64,000 nt of DNA from NCBI GenBank assembly GCA_012519985.1, contig JAAYPC010000046.1, forward strand, positions 17,967-81,966, in the 5' to 3' direction. Positions 9,622 through 18,594 of the stretch are shown here, one piece after another (position 1 is the first letter of the stretch; each line of letters starts with the position of its first letter). The position numbers and the translations under genes are program-made. A model generated the notes under the pieces. It searched no databases, was not told where the DNA came from, and was given only the letters and a program-made list of their open reading frames with translations. Source of the stretch: Fibrobacter sp. (lineage in GTDB: Bacteria; Fibrobacterota; Chitinivibrionia; Chitinivibrionales; Chitinispirillaceae).

Positions 9622-10683
9622 ATGAACACAATGATCAAAAACCCACACGATAAATTCTTCAAGGAGTTTTTTAGCAGAAAAACCATTCTGCGCAGTCTTT
9701 ATACCGAATACCTTGTGCATCTGATCCGTTATCGAATCGATATTGACACGATGGAACTGTTTCAGAACGATTCGGTAAATGAGCAATATGAGGAGCGGCT
9801 TTCCGATCTGGTTTTAATTGTCCAGTTGAAAGATTCCGGGTATCACATTCTGATTCTTCTTGAGCATAAAAGTACCAGAGATCCTGGTGTCGGTAAAAAG
9901 CTTGATGAATATATTCATATTTTAAGACAACGTTATGCAAAGATGCACCCTGAGCATAAGAAAGAGATAAGGGTTATCCCGATAGTGATTTATCATGGAC
10001 TGGATGAACGGGAGATCCCTCAGGACACTGCATCCATATACGACCCGATTGATAACGATTACCGATATATCCAGAACTTTCATTTCGAGGTTTTTAATAT
10101 TTCCACTATTCCGGATCACCAGATAAAAGGGATTCCTCTGTTAAGAATCGGTCTTTATATGTTTAAATACATTCAAAGACCGGAACTTCTAAACAAAATT
10201 GACGACATACTCGAAATCTTTAAAGAGCTGCCTGGTGATCAGATACAGGTTAATCTGGATATGGTGGGAAGATACATAGAAAATGCTGCCCTTCCGAAAA
10301 TACGACACCAGGTAGTCAGAAAAATTATCAACTGGTTTAATCAGGGGGATCGAAAAGTGTCTAAAATATTGGAAATATTGCAAAGACAGGGCATTGAGAA
10401 AGGAATTGAGAAAGGAATTGAGAAAGGAATTGAGAAAGGCAAAAAAATTGGAAAAGAAACGGGCAAATTAGATGTTGCCCAAAGAATGATTTTAAAAGGA
10501 ATGGATACGAAGCTGATTCAGGAAATAACCAGCTTGCCACTGGAAAAATTATCGGAAACAAGAGAAAAAATTGATTCAGCGCGTAATCTTTTTTTACAGA
10601 ATATGGAAATCATGGAGATACAAAAAACGACTGGCTTGTCAATGGAAATCCTCGAAGAGATAAAAAGGTTAAATAATCGATGA
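9622..10683 (+). CDS. Rpn-family recombination-promoting nuclease / YhgA-like putative transposase
   Basis: A PD-(D/E)XK-type protein of the Rpn/YhgA family (PF04754-like), linked in E. coli to RecA-independent recombination. The N-terminal motif NPHDKFFKEFFSRK and the core EERLSDLVLIVQLK followed by ILILLEHKSTRD carry the likely nuclease residues. The ORF track starts at a TTG (9604); the ATG at 9622 or 9631 fits better with family N-termini. The C-terminal third is charged and includes four in-frame GIEK repeats, a hallmark of this family. It stands alone between repeat-bearing intergenic regions, consistent with a mobile-type gene. Confidence 0.85.
   Translation: MNTMIKNPHDKFFKEFFSRKTILRSLYTEYLVHLIRYRIDIDTMELFQNDSVNEQYEERLSDLVLIVQLKDSGYHILILLEHKSTRDPGVGKKLDEYIHILRQRYAKMHPEHKKEIRVIPIVIYHGLDEREIPQDTASIYDPIDNDYRYIQNFHFEVFNISTIPDHQIKGIPLLRIGLYMFKYIQRPELLNKIDDILEIFKELPGDQIQVNLDMVGRYIENAALPKIRHQVVRKIINWFNQGDRKVSKILEILQRQGIEKGIEKGIEKGIEKGKKIGKETGKLDVAQRMILKGMDTKLIQEITSLPLEKLSETREKIDSARNLFLQNMEIMEIQKTTGLSMEILEEIKRLNNR
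10391..10438 (+). repeat. 12-bp tandem repeat inside the Rpn-family gene
   Basis: Four consecutive 12-bp units close to GGAATTGAGAAA (first unit has GGC) encode GIEK-GIEK-GIEK-GIEK. Twelve bases keep the frame, so copy-number change would lengthen or shorten the linker without breaking the protein. Confidence 0.85.
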
Positions 10684-11128
10684 AACAGGTTCCTGGTGGT
10701 TTCATGTAACTACCAGCACTCTCAATCGGCAGAAAATTCCAAATCACAAATCTTAATCCTACACAAATTTTAAATTACAAAATCAGAAATACTAAAAAGG
10801 GAACAATAGTGTTGTAAAGTAGCTAATGTTTATCATTTAGTCCCTGTTCCTATTTCCTGTCCTGTTCTCGTCAAACCCCGATTTCACCTTCTTTAGAGGT
10901 AGACTCCCCGGACAAAATCCAGAAGCATCCCACTCAAGTGAATTTCCCCGGTGTATCAGCTTCCATAAAAAGTACCTGTCATTACCAAATGATTCTTTCC
11001 ACTCAAAATCCAGCCCTAAACCCCACAAAACACAAAAAAATGCCTCAAAAGACCAACAATAGTGTATTTTTTCTATCGAATTAAAATAATACAACTCTCA
11101 GAAAGATTTCCCGACTCTCAAAATCACC
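10684..11128. other. Intergenic region with an AATCACAAATC-type dispersed repeat
   Basis: No gene is supported here. At about 10738-10790 the sequence CCAAATCACAAATCTTAAT and the A-rich stretch after it match, with small changes, sequences at about 61640-61705 and 62014-62050, marking a dispersed intergenic repeat. The 85-aa minus ORF at 10837-11094 has no recognisable motif, RBS or partner, and I leave it out. The argA promoter must lie at the right end. Confidence 0.5.
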
Positions 11129-12487
11129 ATGGATAAATCAAAGCTTAAAGAACAATCTGAAGTAATTCGGCAGGCATTCGGTTATATCGATCGTTTTAAA
11201 AATGAGCTTTTTGTAATTAAAATCGATGATATCCTCATCTCCAACCCCCTGTTCCCTATCCTTATTAAAGATCTGGTGCTTCTGCATCGCATGGGAATCC
11301 GTATTATTCTGGTTCCAGGCGCAAGAACCAGAATCGATGAGGTCCTTAAAACCTATAATGTCAGTTGCTCCACCATAAATGGTATCCGGATTTCTCCTCC
11401 CGAATCGATTCCTTTCATAAAGATGGCTGCATTTGATGTCTCCAACAATATAATGACCATGCTTGCAGAATGTGAAGCTCATGCAGTGATCGGTAACTGG
11501 GTCCGGGCAAGAAGCATCGGGGTTCGAAATGGAATAAACTACCAAAGCTCCGGCACCGTCGAACGGCTTCAGATCGATATCCTGAATAATGTTCTGGAAG
11601 ACGGCCTTATACCCATTTTTCCCAACATCGGGTGGAGCGGCAAAGGTAAACCTTACAACCTCTCTTCAAATGAATTAGCCCTTACTCTCAGCATCGAACT
11701 TAAAGCCGCAAAACTCTTTTTTGTTACTGATAAGGGTGGGATTCATCAGGGAGAATATAAAATCCCTGATGGAGCGTTTGTCACAGGTGAAGGTATCATC
11801 TCCCAGCTCAACCGGGAACAGGCTCAGGAATTCCTTGATCTCAACTCCTCTGACAGTTATGATGAATCTTTGGAGCTGGTATCTCTGGGGCTGGAGGCCT
11901 GCAATCTCGGTGTAAAACGGGTTCATATCGTCGATGGTCATATCGAAGGGATGATTCTTAAAGAAATATTTTCTAACCGGGGCCTGGGAACCATGATCTA
12001 TGGCAATCAGCATGAAAACATCCGAAAAATGACCCACTCCGATATCCCTGAAGTCCTGCGGATGATGCATCCGGCAGTGGAAGATAAAATCCTGATCCCA
12101 AGAACCGCTTCCGATCTTGAAAAGAAAATCAAGGATTTCATCGTTTATGAGGTAGACGGAACAGTGCACGGTTGTGGAGCATTGCACAAGTACGGACAGC
12201 AGGGTGAAATAGCTGCTATCGTTGTAGATGAGATGTATATCAATGCTGGAATCGGTAAAAAAATCGTTTCCTATTTGATGGAAAAAGCTTTGGCCATGAA
12301 ATTAAAACAGGTTTTTCTCCTTACAACCCAGACATCAGACTGGTTCTCCCAGTTAGGATTCGTTCAAGGAGAAATATCCGATCTTCCCAAAGAAAAACAG
12401 AAAACCTATAACTATGACCGCAACTCTCTGGTATTTTTTTACAAATTTCCGCGTAATAATGGGAACAGATATTTAAGTCAATACTAA
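11129..12487 (+). CDS. argA: Amino-acid N-acetyltransferase (N-acetylglutamate synthase)
   Basis: First step of arginine biosynthesis: acetyl-CoA plus glutamate to N-acetylglutamate. Residues about 20-285 form an amino-acid-kinase-like domain (FVIKIDDIL, IRIILVPGARTRIDEVL, LFFVTDKGGI), and about 300-452 a GNAT acetyltransferase domain (IAAIVVDEMYINAGIGKKIV, LLTTQTSDWFSQLGF). This two-domain layout and the 452-aa length match ArgA of Proteobacteria. The kinase-like domain usually serves arginine feedback rather than catalysis. No other arg genes are nearby, so it is a stand-alone gene. Confidence 0.9.
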   Translation: MDKSKLKEQSEVIRQAFGYIDRFKNELFVIKIDDILISNPLFPILIKDLVLLHRMGIRIILVPGARTRIDEVLKTYNVSCSTINGIRISPPESIPFIKMAAFDVSNNIMTMLAECEAHAVIGNWVRARSIGVRNGINYQSSGTVERLQIDILNNVLEDGLIPIFPNIGWSGKGKPYNLSSNELALTLSIELKAAKLFFVTDKGGIHQGEYKIPDGAFVTGEGIISQLNREQAQEFLDLNSSDSYDESLELVSLGLEACNLGVKRVHIVDGHIEGMILKEIFSNRGLGTMIYGNQHENIRKMTHSDIPEVLRMMHPAVEDKILIPRTASDLEKKIKDFIVYEVDGTVHGCGALHKYGQQGEIAAIVVDEMYINAGIGKKIVSYLMEKALAMKLKQVFLLTTQTSDWFSQLGFVQGEISDLPKEKQKTYNYDRNSLVFFYKFPRNNGNRYLSQY

Positions 12488-12516
12488 CAAATATCTATTC
12501 TAAATACTTCTATACA

Positions 12517-12548
12517 CCCTCTCCAGGGTAAATTTTCAGTGGAGAGGG
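12517..12548. terminator. Hairpin between convergent genes (likely terminator)
   Basis: CCCTCTCCA and TGGAGAGGG form a perfect 9-bp stem around a 14-nt loop. It sits 30 bp after the argA stop and between convergent transcription units. The T-run is weak, so the call is moderate. Confidence 0.55.
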
Positions 12549-12662
12549 GTTTAGAAGTCTTATATCATTCAATGAAGCATAATAACGGACATGAAAAAAG
12601 CGATTCGTAAATCAAATACACATGAAATTTGAAAGCAAAAAAGGCTGAAAATCGCAATAAAA

Positions 12663-13013
12663 TCAGCTTGCTTCCACCTTCTGAGCCTCAAAGAATTCTT
12701 TTTCTGAATTGTAGGTTTTTATCAGACGATTTATTCCTACCATCTCCAGAACCCGGCGTACCTGATTATCTTCTGCAATTATGAATACAGAGCCATTATT
12801 CTGCTGAACATCACAGAGACAATGAATAAAAATGCTGATTCCGGCGCTGTCAAGATATGTAGTGCGTTTCAGGTTAAAAATAAAATGATGATTACCCTTT
12901 TCCACCAAGGCGGAGATTTCCTGATCAAGCTGTTTAGTCTTGGAAGTAGAATCGATATTGCCGATGATGTGAATCATAGTGAAACCACCCTTTTGTTCTA
13001 ATTCATACTTCAT
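12663..13013 (-). CDS. STAS-domain anti-sigma factor antagonist
   Basis: A SpoIIAA/RsbV-like cytoplasmic switch protein. The phosphorylatable serine lies in the classical motif TYLDSAGISIF (about residues 51-61); FIFNLKR precedes it and the C-terminal helix VRRVLEMVGINRLIKTY fits the fold. At 116 aa it is of normal length. It starts 15 bp after a small protein gene and follows a lipoprotein gene, forming a three-gene minus-strand operon. No kinase partner is in the window; the SpoIIE-type phosphatase at 1.3 kb could oppose it, but that is speculation. Confidence 0.85.
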   Translation of the reverse strand: MKYELEQKGGFTMIHIIGNIDSTSKTKQLDQEISALVEKGNHHFIFNLKRTTYLDSAGISIFIHCLCDVQQNNGSVFIIAEDNQVRRVLEMVGINRLIKTYNSEKEFFEAQKVEAS

Positions 13014-13028
13014 GAGTCATTCTCCCTT

Positions 13029-13238
13029 CTACAAAGATGCAATTGCATCGTTATTATTACTATCGACTTCACGTTCAAAAAAAAGGTGCACATATCCTAA
13101 TCCATCTTCTACACAACTGTCCTTTAAATACCATCCCTGCCTGATCATCTCAGCAGTAACCGACTCGACTTCGTCAAATATTGCCTTAGGCGATCTGGTA
13201 AAACCTATCTTTACGATCTTTTCCGCACAAAGACGCAT
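13029..13238 (-). CDS. Small conserved-looking hypothetical protein
   Basis: I do not recognise this 69-aa protein. It is accepted as a gene because it starts 6 bp after the upstream lipoprotein gene and ends 15 bp before the STAS gene, all on one strand. Its body (IVKIGFTRSPKAIFDEVESV, EDGLGYVHLFFERE) looks like a compact alpha/beta domain without signal peptide or membrane helix. Its place suggests a link with the STAS protein, but nothing in the sequence states a function. Confidence 0.6.
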   Translation of the reverse strand: MRLCAEKIVKIGFTRSPKAIFDEVESVTAEMIRQGWYLKDSCVEDGLGYVHLFFEREVDSNNNDAIASL

Positions 13239-13244
13239 CTTTTT

Positions 13245-13883
13245 TCACCATTGATTACCGTATGATGGAATAGGGACAGGAAGATTTAAACAGGCATTTT
13301 TAACAGTTTCCAGCAGAAACTGCCTGTCCGGGATTTTATCTTTAATACAAATTCCCCTTACCGCAGTTCTCCAGAGCACCTCCTGATCTTTACAATCCCA
13401 AAGTTCTGCTTCCATATTAACCCGTTTGCGAATTTCATTGTTTAATTTCTTTACCGTCGAAGCATCTCTGAGACGCATCACCAGATAATAATCGCTTTTG
13501 ATGCCGCTCCATAACGAGTCACGGGTTTGCAGGGAAGCAACTTCACCTCTGAATAGAAGAGTGAAAAACTGATGTAAAGAATCGGTGCTCCATTTGTCCA
13601 AAAAATGACTTTCGATTTCATCTGCTGAAATAAAATGTAAATCTGATCTTACTTTCCTTAATTCTTCAAAATGGCTCTTTGAACGGAGGAATTGCATTGT
13701 GTCATAACCGGTATCTCTTAAAAGAGGACAAATACCGATACTTCTTTCATAGAGGTCCGAACCACTGAATTTCTCTCTGCTATAAAGTTGGTTCACAGAG
13801 AACCCGTAAGGAGAAGGACTGCAGTAAAGATGCAGCAACATGATCGCTATAGAAAGTAGAATAGATCTGCAGAGATAAACCAT
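13245..13883 (-). CDS. Putative lipoprotein of unknown function
   Basis: Not recognised. The N-terminus MVYLCRSILLSIAIMLLHLYC ends in a lipobox-like LHLYC, so the mature protein probably starts at that Cys and is membrane-attached. The body has 190 residues of mixed alpha/beta character (DYYLVMRLRDASTVKKLNNE, AELWDCKDQEVLWRTAVRGI), reminiscent of small lipoproteins whose C-terminal part measures a per-request or stress quantity, but no motif is diagnostic. First gene of the operon with the 69-aa and STAS genes. Confidence 0.6.
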   Translation of the reverse strand: MVYLCRSILLSIAIMLLHLYCSPSPYGFSVNQLYSREKFSGSDLYERSIGICPLLRDTGYDTMQFLRSKSHFEELRKVRSDLHFISADEIESHFLDKWSTDSLHQFFTLLFRGEVASLQTRDSLWSGIKSDYYLVMRLRDASTVKKLNNEIRKRVNMEAELWDCKDQEVLWRTAVRGICIKDKIPDRQFLLETVKNACLNLPVPIPSYGNQW

Positions 13884-13967
13884 GATAATTCAGTTTCGGT
13901 CTTTGAAAATTATATTGAAAAACCTCAATATTCACTTATCTCATTTTCCGCCAATTACACGTTTTTT

Positions 13968-15317
13968 TCAATTCATTCTTTTCAATCTTGCTCCAAACAT
14001 GGCATCCATACCGTGCTCATAAGGAGTAATCATCAGATATCCGTTATTATCAATGAAACGCTGAGGAATAGAATCAGGGACACTATCCAGGCAGAAGGAT
14101 GGATGTTCCTTGAGAAATAGTTCTATCTGTTTCTGGTTTTCTTCTGGTTCCAGTGAACAGGTTGAATAGACGATTACACCACCTTTATCTACCAGTGATG
14201 CTGCAGAATTCAGCAAAGTCTTCTGTTTCTCTGCCAGAGAAAGTATATCCTCCTCTTTACGGATCCATCGGGCTTCCGGATGACGGTGAAGAACACCAGT
14301 CCCGCTGCATGGAGCATCCAACAGAATTTTGTCAAAAAAGCCGTTAAATGGAGGGTAAGCACCATCACAAAGCAAGGGATAGATATTTTCCAGTTTCATT
14401 CTTTTAGCAGTTTCAATCACACTCATCAAGCGATTCCACTTTAGTTCACAGGCACACACAGTTCCGCTGTCACCGGTTAATTCAGACATGAGAGCAGTCT
14501 TTCCACCAGGAGCTGCACACAGATCCAGTAGATGTTCACCTTTTGTTACATCCATCAGGGCCACGACCCAACCCGATGATGGTGATTGCACATTACATAA
14601 ACCATGATGAATTATCTGAATGTTTTCCGGAAGAAGTGTCCTCTTTAGCTTGTAATACAAATTCAGGTATCCGGATGCTGGTTCACAAATATTCCTTACA
14701 TCTGCTTCAAACTGCTGACGCGAAATATCCCTGAGCTTTCGCCTGAGAAAAATTGATGGTTTCTGGTTGTTAAAGTCTAAAAGCTTCTTTGTTTTGGCTA
14801 ATCCGAAATTCTTCAGCCATCTTTCCACCATCCAGCGGGGATGAGAATATTCCACAGTCAGACGGGTTACAAGATCTTTCTGAGGGTCAGGAAGAGGAAT
14901 GATCTTTTTATCGTTTATTAAGGCACGCATGATAGCATTTACCACACTGGAAAAACGGACTGTCTTAAGGTCTGCTTTTGCCAAACTAACCGTTTCATTA
15001 ACCGCAGCGTGGTCGGGAACCTTATTCATGTAAAGAAGCTGATAAATCCCTATTCGTAAAATCCTGTAAAGATCCTCATCTTTTTGACCGCTGCCCTGTG
15101 ATAAATACTTATCTATTGTATAGTCGATCGTAGCTTTATGCCTCAGTATGCCATACACGATTTCAAAAACAAATCGTCTATCTCTGTGGTCAATGTGGGA
15201 TCCTCTTAAAACTACATTAATTATGTGGTCAAGATTACTTCTGTTTTTGTCCAGTTCAACAAAAATCCTGAGTATTAGCTGGCGGGGATTCGCTTTTTTC
15301 TGCACCCTCTTTCCCAT
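13968..15317 (-). CDS. rsmB: 16S rRNA (cytosine-967 C5)-methyltransferase RsmB
   Basis: Methylates C967 of 16S rRNA. An N-terminal NusB-like RNA-binding domain (about 5-140; FVFEIVYGILRHK) precedes a Rossmann methyltransferase. Motifs: LDLCAAPGGKTALMSEL (SAM binding), DAPCSGTGVLHRHPEARW and YSTCSLEPEEN, the two cysteine motifs of the Sun/NOL1 family. The ORF track runs to 15485 into fmt; the ATG at 15317 (MGKRVQKK) has AAGGA in front and gives 449 aa, the usual length, so I prefer it. It follows fmt by 53 bp, the common fmt-rsmB pairing. Confidence 0.93.
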   Translation of the reverse strand: MGKRVQKKANPRQLILRIFVELDKNRSNLDHIINVVLRGSHIDHRDRRFVFEIVYGILRHKATIDYTIDKYLSQGSGQKDEDLYRILRIGIYQLLYMNKVPDHAAVNETVSLAKADLKTVRFSSVVNAIMRALINDKKIIPLPDPQKDLVTRLTVEYSHPRWMVERWLKNFGLAKTKKLLDFNNQKPSIFLRRKLRDISRQQFEADVRNICEPASGYLNLYYKLKRTLLPENIQIIHHGLCNVQSPSSGWVVALMDVTKGEHLLDLCAAPGGKTALMSELTGDSGTVCACELKWNRLMSVIETAKRMKLENIYPLLCDGAYPPFNGFFDKILLDAPCSGTGVLHRHPEARWIRKEEDILSLAEKQKTLLNSAASLVDKGGVIVYSTCSLEPEENQKQIELFLKEHPSFCLDSVPDSIPQRFIDNNGYLMITPYEHGMDAMFGARLKRMN

Positions 15318-15370
15318 TCGCCTGTTTCCTTCTGGTCTCAAAGTAAATTCCTTCTTTATAGTTTTTGCAA

Positions 15371-16297
15371 TCAGTGTAGAACCGTCTTTTCTTTTATTTC
15401 TGTTCCAGCCAGGAAGTCCCGTACATCCATCTCTTTTCTTCCTTCCGGTTTCACCTTCAATACCCTCAGAATCCCGACTCCACACTGAACATCAAAATAA
15501 TCACGAGTTACACAGATGACCGTTCCGGCATGATTACCTGTTTTTCCATTTAACTTCTGCGCCCATTGAATTCCCAGTCTCTTTCCATTGAACAAAGTGA
15601 AAGTTCCTGGAAATGGTTTGAATGCACGCATCTTGTTGAAAATCTGTTCAGAAGAAAGCTCCCAGTTTATCTGTGCTTCTTCTTTTTTTAATTTCGGAGC
15701 CTTTGATGCCAGTGAATCATCTTGTTTTAAAGGATTGATTTGCCCGCTTTCCAAGGCACCTATTGCCTCCATCAGCGCTTCACTTCCTGCAATACTTAGT
15801 CTTTGGTATAGCTCCGGAGTGGTTTCCTCTTCCCCTATTGAGATCCTTTTCTGTAACAGTATCTCTCCAGTGTCGATTCCTTCATCCAATCGAAACACAC
15901 TAACCCCAGTCTCTTTTTCCCCTGCTTCTATCGCCCTCTGAATAGGAGCAGGGCCCCGAAACTTAGGAAGCAATGAAGCATGAATATTCAACGTTCCTAA
16001 TGGAGGAAGTGCAAATATAGCTTTTGGCAGTATCCTGAATGCCACTACCACGAAAAGATCTGCTTTCAGTGATGCTAACGAAGATATCAGTTGCTCTGAT
16101 TTAAAATCATCAGTGGTAATAATTGGCTTTAAATCATGTTCTTTGGCATAGCGGGTGACAGGCGAATCGATGTAGTGCAATCCCCTGCCCTGGGGTCTGG
16201 CCGGAGTACTTACAATTCCCACAACAGTATGTAACTCAATAAGTTTTTCCAGTGATGGAATCCCAAAGTCTGCAGATCCCAGGAAAACAATTCTCAT
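15371..16297 (-). CDS. fmt: Methionyl-tRNA formyltransferase
   Basis: Formylates initiator Met-tRNA using 10-formyl-THF. The N-terminus MRIVFLGSADFGIPSLEKL and the folate-site motif NIHASLLPKFRGPAPIQRAI are diagnostic; a C-terminal OB-like tRNA-binding domain begins near KPFPGTFTLF. The start at 16297 has AAAGGAG six bases upstream and gives 308 aa; the longer ORF from 16363 adds residues foreign to the family. Co-transcribed with rsmB. Confidence 0.95.
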   Translation of the reverse strand: MRIVFLGSADFGIPSLEKLIELHTVVGIVSTPARPQGRGLHYIDSPVTRYAKEHDLKPIITTDDFKSEQLISSLASLKADLFVVVAFRILPKAIFALPPLGTLNIHASLLPKFRGPAPIQRAIEAGEKETGVSVFRLDEGIDTGEILLQKRISIGEEETTPELYQRLSIAGSEALMEAIGALESGQINPLKQDDSLASKAPKLKKEEAQINWELSSEQIFNKMRAFKPFPGTFTLFNGKRLGIQWAQKLNGKTGNHAGTVICVTRDYFDVQCGVGILRVLKVKPEGRKEMDVRDFLAGTEIKEKTVLH

Positions 16298-16645
16298 AAC
16301 ACTCCTTTTTGAACTGAACCAGGCAGAATGATTTATGATGAGTTTAAAAAAGCAGCTTTTCATTCCTGGAAAAAAGCAGAAAATCCAAGAAAACCAGAAT
16401 ATCTGTACTTTTTCCTCAAGATGGCTAAAGACGACCTAAGCGGCGGTTCCAGACCGACCCAAATGGATCGAATTTAAAGCTATAAAATAAGGTAATTCCA
16501 ATACAATTCGAAACCGAAAACTTAAAGTTATTTATCAAGCGGATCATAACTAACATTTGATTTCACTGGAACCATGTGGTAATTTCAACTTTCTGTTATC
16601 TTTTTAATGCAAATCTTTATAGCGAAGCAAGAAAGGGTTTTTTTC
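16298..16645. other. Divergent intergenic region (fmt / zinc-ribbon gene)
   Basis: This 348-bp stretch separates divergently transcribed genes and must hold both promoters. I see no repeat, RNA or gene in it. The minus ORF extending fmt to 16363 and the plus start at 16607 are upstream extensions without family support. Confidence 0.4.
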
Positions 16646-17020
16646 ATGGCTGCAACATTTTCTCCTATTGAAGAACTGGATCTTTACTGCAGATTCTGTA
16701 ATAAAGTTATTCCTGCTCAATTGGATAGAAGCATCGCTGAAAGTGGCAGAGTGCTGGACCGTCTTTCCACCTTTGAATATTACTGCACCAAATGCTTTAA
16801 GACAGCTTGTTATACTGGCACCGATCTTTTAGAGCAAAATACCCAAAATGAAACACCTCGCACCTATAAACCAACAGATCACTTTTTATTGGGAGAAACC
16901 ATCTTTCACCAGAGTTTCAATGAACATGGTGTGGTGGTAGGCAAAGATAATGGCACTCCCAGCAGAATCACGGTTCTTTTTGAGAAAAGCGGCCTTAAGA
17001 AGCTGATTCAGGACATATGA
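16646..17020 (+). CDS. Zinc-ribbon-like hypothetical protein with CarD/Tudor-like C-terminus
   Basis: Two cysteine pairs, CRFC (about residues 15-18) and CTKC (about 45-48), suggest a zinc ribbon. The C-terminal half (HFLLGETIFHQSFNEHGVVVG, ITVLFEKSGLKKLIQ) has the shape of short SH3/Tudor-like domains found in CarD or at the end of UvrD-type proteins (GD-x-I-x-H-x-x-FG-x-G-x-V). The start at 16646 follows AAGAAAGGG; the ORF start at 16607 has none. It ends 13 bp before mntP, so both are co-transcribed. A nucleic-acid-linked role is inference only. Confidence 0.6.
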   Translation: MAATFSPIEELDLYCRFCNKVIPAQLDRSIAESGRVLDRLSTFEYYCTKCFKTACYTGTDLLEQNTQNETPRTYKPTDHFLLGETIFHQSFNEHGVVVGKDNGTPSRITVLFEKSGLKKLIQDI

Positions 17021-17033
17021 GTTTTGTTCCCTT

Positions 17034-17597
17034 ATGAGCCATTTGTCCCTGATTGTAATTGCTTTAGGGCTCTCCATGGATGCCTTTGCAGTTTCTATAA
17101 CCAGTGGTATCGCAATAAAAAGGATGCATTTGGGCCATGCAATTATAATTGGACTTTTTTTTGGCTCTTTTCAGGCCCTTATGCCCTTACTGGGATGGAT
17201 CAGTGGAATAAGTTTTGCCTCCTGGATTAAAGCGTTTGATCACTGGATAGCTTGTACAATTCTGGTATTTTTAGGGCTGAAAATGATTCTGGAATCCAGG
17301 CACCTGGAACAGAAACAGCTACTCAGCAACCCAATGGAGATTCCCATACTTTTCATGATGGCACTGGCTACCAGTATCGATGCGCTCGCAGTCGGAGTAA
17401 CTCTTTCCTTTCTGGAGATTTCAATTCTTGCCCCCATAATCGTAATTGGCTCCGTCACATTCCTTCTCTCTTTCTGCGGTACTTACATTGGCAATTGTTG
17501 TGGTTCTTTTCTTGAAAACAAAATCGAGATAGCAGGAGGTGTTATGCTTATTGGCATTGGTTTCAAGATACTCATCCAACATCTTTTTTTCTCCTGA
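17034..17597 (+). CDS. mntP: Manganese efflux pump MntP (YebN)
   Basis: Inner-membrane Mn2+ exporter. Six membrane helices are visible over 187 aa, arranged as two homologous halves: the first contains ALGLSMDAFAVSITSGI and the second MALATSIDALAVGVTLSFL, each with the conserved Asp of the transport site. The start is 13 bp after the zinc-ribbon gene. No yybP-ykoY manganese riboswitch is visible, as the leader is too short. Confidence 0.93.
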   Translation: MSHLSLIVIALGLSMDAFAVSITSGIAIKRMHLGHAIIIGLFFGSFQALMPLLGWISGISFASWIKAFDHWIACTILVFLGLKMILESRHLEQKQLLSNPMEIPILFMMALATSIDALAVGVTLSFLEISILAPIIVIGSVTFLLSFCGTYIGNCCGSFLENKIEIAGGVMLIGIGFKILIQHLFFS

Positions 17598-17658
17598 AAT
17601 ATCCTGCCACCTTCTTTTGGTTTGCAACCAATAAATACCTCTACACCAAGACACATCA

Positions 17659-18561
17659 TTAAAGATTGAGAACAGAGCCTGAAGGAGACAGAATTTCGGA
17701 AGTATAAAAGCGTGCATCGGTAGATGCCAGAAAAACAAATGAAGGAGCTATCTCTGAAGGCTGTGCAGGTCTTCCCCACAACGTGTTTTCACCAAAGCTG
17801 GATACTTGTTCTGGTTCACGAGTTGCTGGAATAAGCGGAGTCCATACCGGTCCTGGAGAGACGCAGTTTACTCTGATTCCTCTGGGAGCAAGCTGCATAG
17901 CCAGAGATTTGGTAAAGTTGTGAATTGCAGCCTTTGTAGCAGCATAATCTGTCAGTGTCTTATGCCCCCTAAACCCAGAAGCGGAGCCGGTGTTGATGAT
18001 TACATCACCGGAATGCATATACTTCAAAGCAGTCTGGGTAACCCAGAAAAAAGAGAAAAAATTGGTTTTAAATGTTCTTTCAAGCTGTTCGGGTGACACC
18101 TCGCCTAACTTCTGCTTCTCTATATGAATTGCAGCGTTGTTGACTAAAATGTTCAGACCATTGAGCTCATGATAAGCTCTGTCCGCCACCGCTTCACATT
18201 CCTGTTGGTCTCGCAAATCAGCCTGAATAGCCCTGCCGGTCTGCCCGGCTTCCTGAATCCATCCAACAGTCTCCATGGCATCATCTTTCTCTTCATAATA
18301 GGTGATGGCTACATCGGCTCCCTCTCTGGCAAAGGCGATAGCAACGGCACGCCCTATACCGCTATCGCCACCGGTAATCAGTGCTTTCAAGCCAACCAGC
18401 TTGGCGCCTCCCATGTAACTTCGTTCTCCATGATCAACTTTGGGGCGCATATTTTTTTCGTAACCGGGCCAGGGTTGTTGCTGTTTTGGTAGGGCCTGTT
18501 CGTAAGATTCATTACCCATGACAAAAGGATTTCTGCTGAGATTGAGGCCATGATGTTCCAT
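17659..18561 (-). CDS. SDR-family oxidoreductase (YghA/YhxC-like)
   Basis: NAD(P)-dependent short-chain dehydrogenase. An extended N-terminal region (about 1-50, PKQQQPWPGYEKNMRPKVDH) typical of the YghA/YhxC group precedes the Rossmann fold: cofactor motif ITGGDSGIGRAVAIAF, NNAA in ILVNNAAIH, and the catalytic Ser-Tyr-Lys in NTGSASGF and DYAATKAAIHNF. VNCVSPGPVWTPLIPA is also typical. The C-terminus SPSGSVLNL differs from the usual TGG ending. Substrate unknown; relatives are often stress-induced. Confidence 0.9.
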   Translation of the reverse strand: MEHHGLNLSRNPFVMGNESYEQALPKQQQPWPGYEKNMRPKVDHGERSYMGGAKLVGLKALITGGDSGIGRAVAIAFAREGADVAITYYEEKDDAMETVGWIQEAGQTGRAIQADLRDQQECEAVADRAYHELNGLNILVNNAAIHIEKQKLGEVSPEQLERTFKTNFFSFFWVTQTALKYMHSGDVIINTGSASGFRGHKTLTDYAATKAAIHNFTKSLAMQLAPRGIRVNCVSPGPVWTPLIPATREPEQVSSFGENTLWGRPAQPSEIAPSFVFLASTDARFYTSEILSPSGSVLNL

Positions 18562-18594
18562 TTTTTTCCTCTTCTCCTTTTTAAATTACAAGTA

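Noticed and set aside
10837-11094. 85-aa minus-strand ORF
   Set aside because: No RBS, motif or partner gene; composition fits non-coding sequence.
16607-16645. Longer start for the zinc-ribbon protein
   Set aside because: The ATG at 16646 has a good RBS (AAGAAAGGG) and the added 13 residues look unrelated.
17000-17033. Manganese riboswitch upstream of mntP
   Set aside because: Only 13 bp separate the upstream gene from the mntP start, too short for one.
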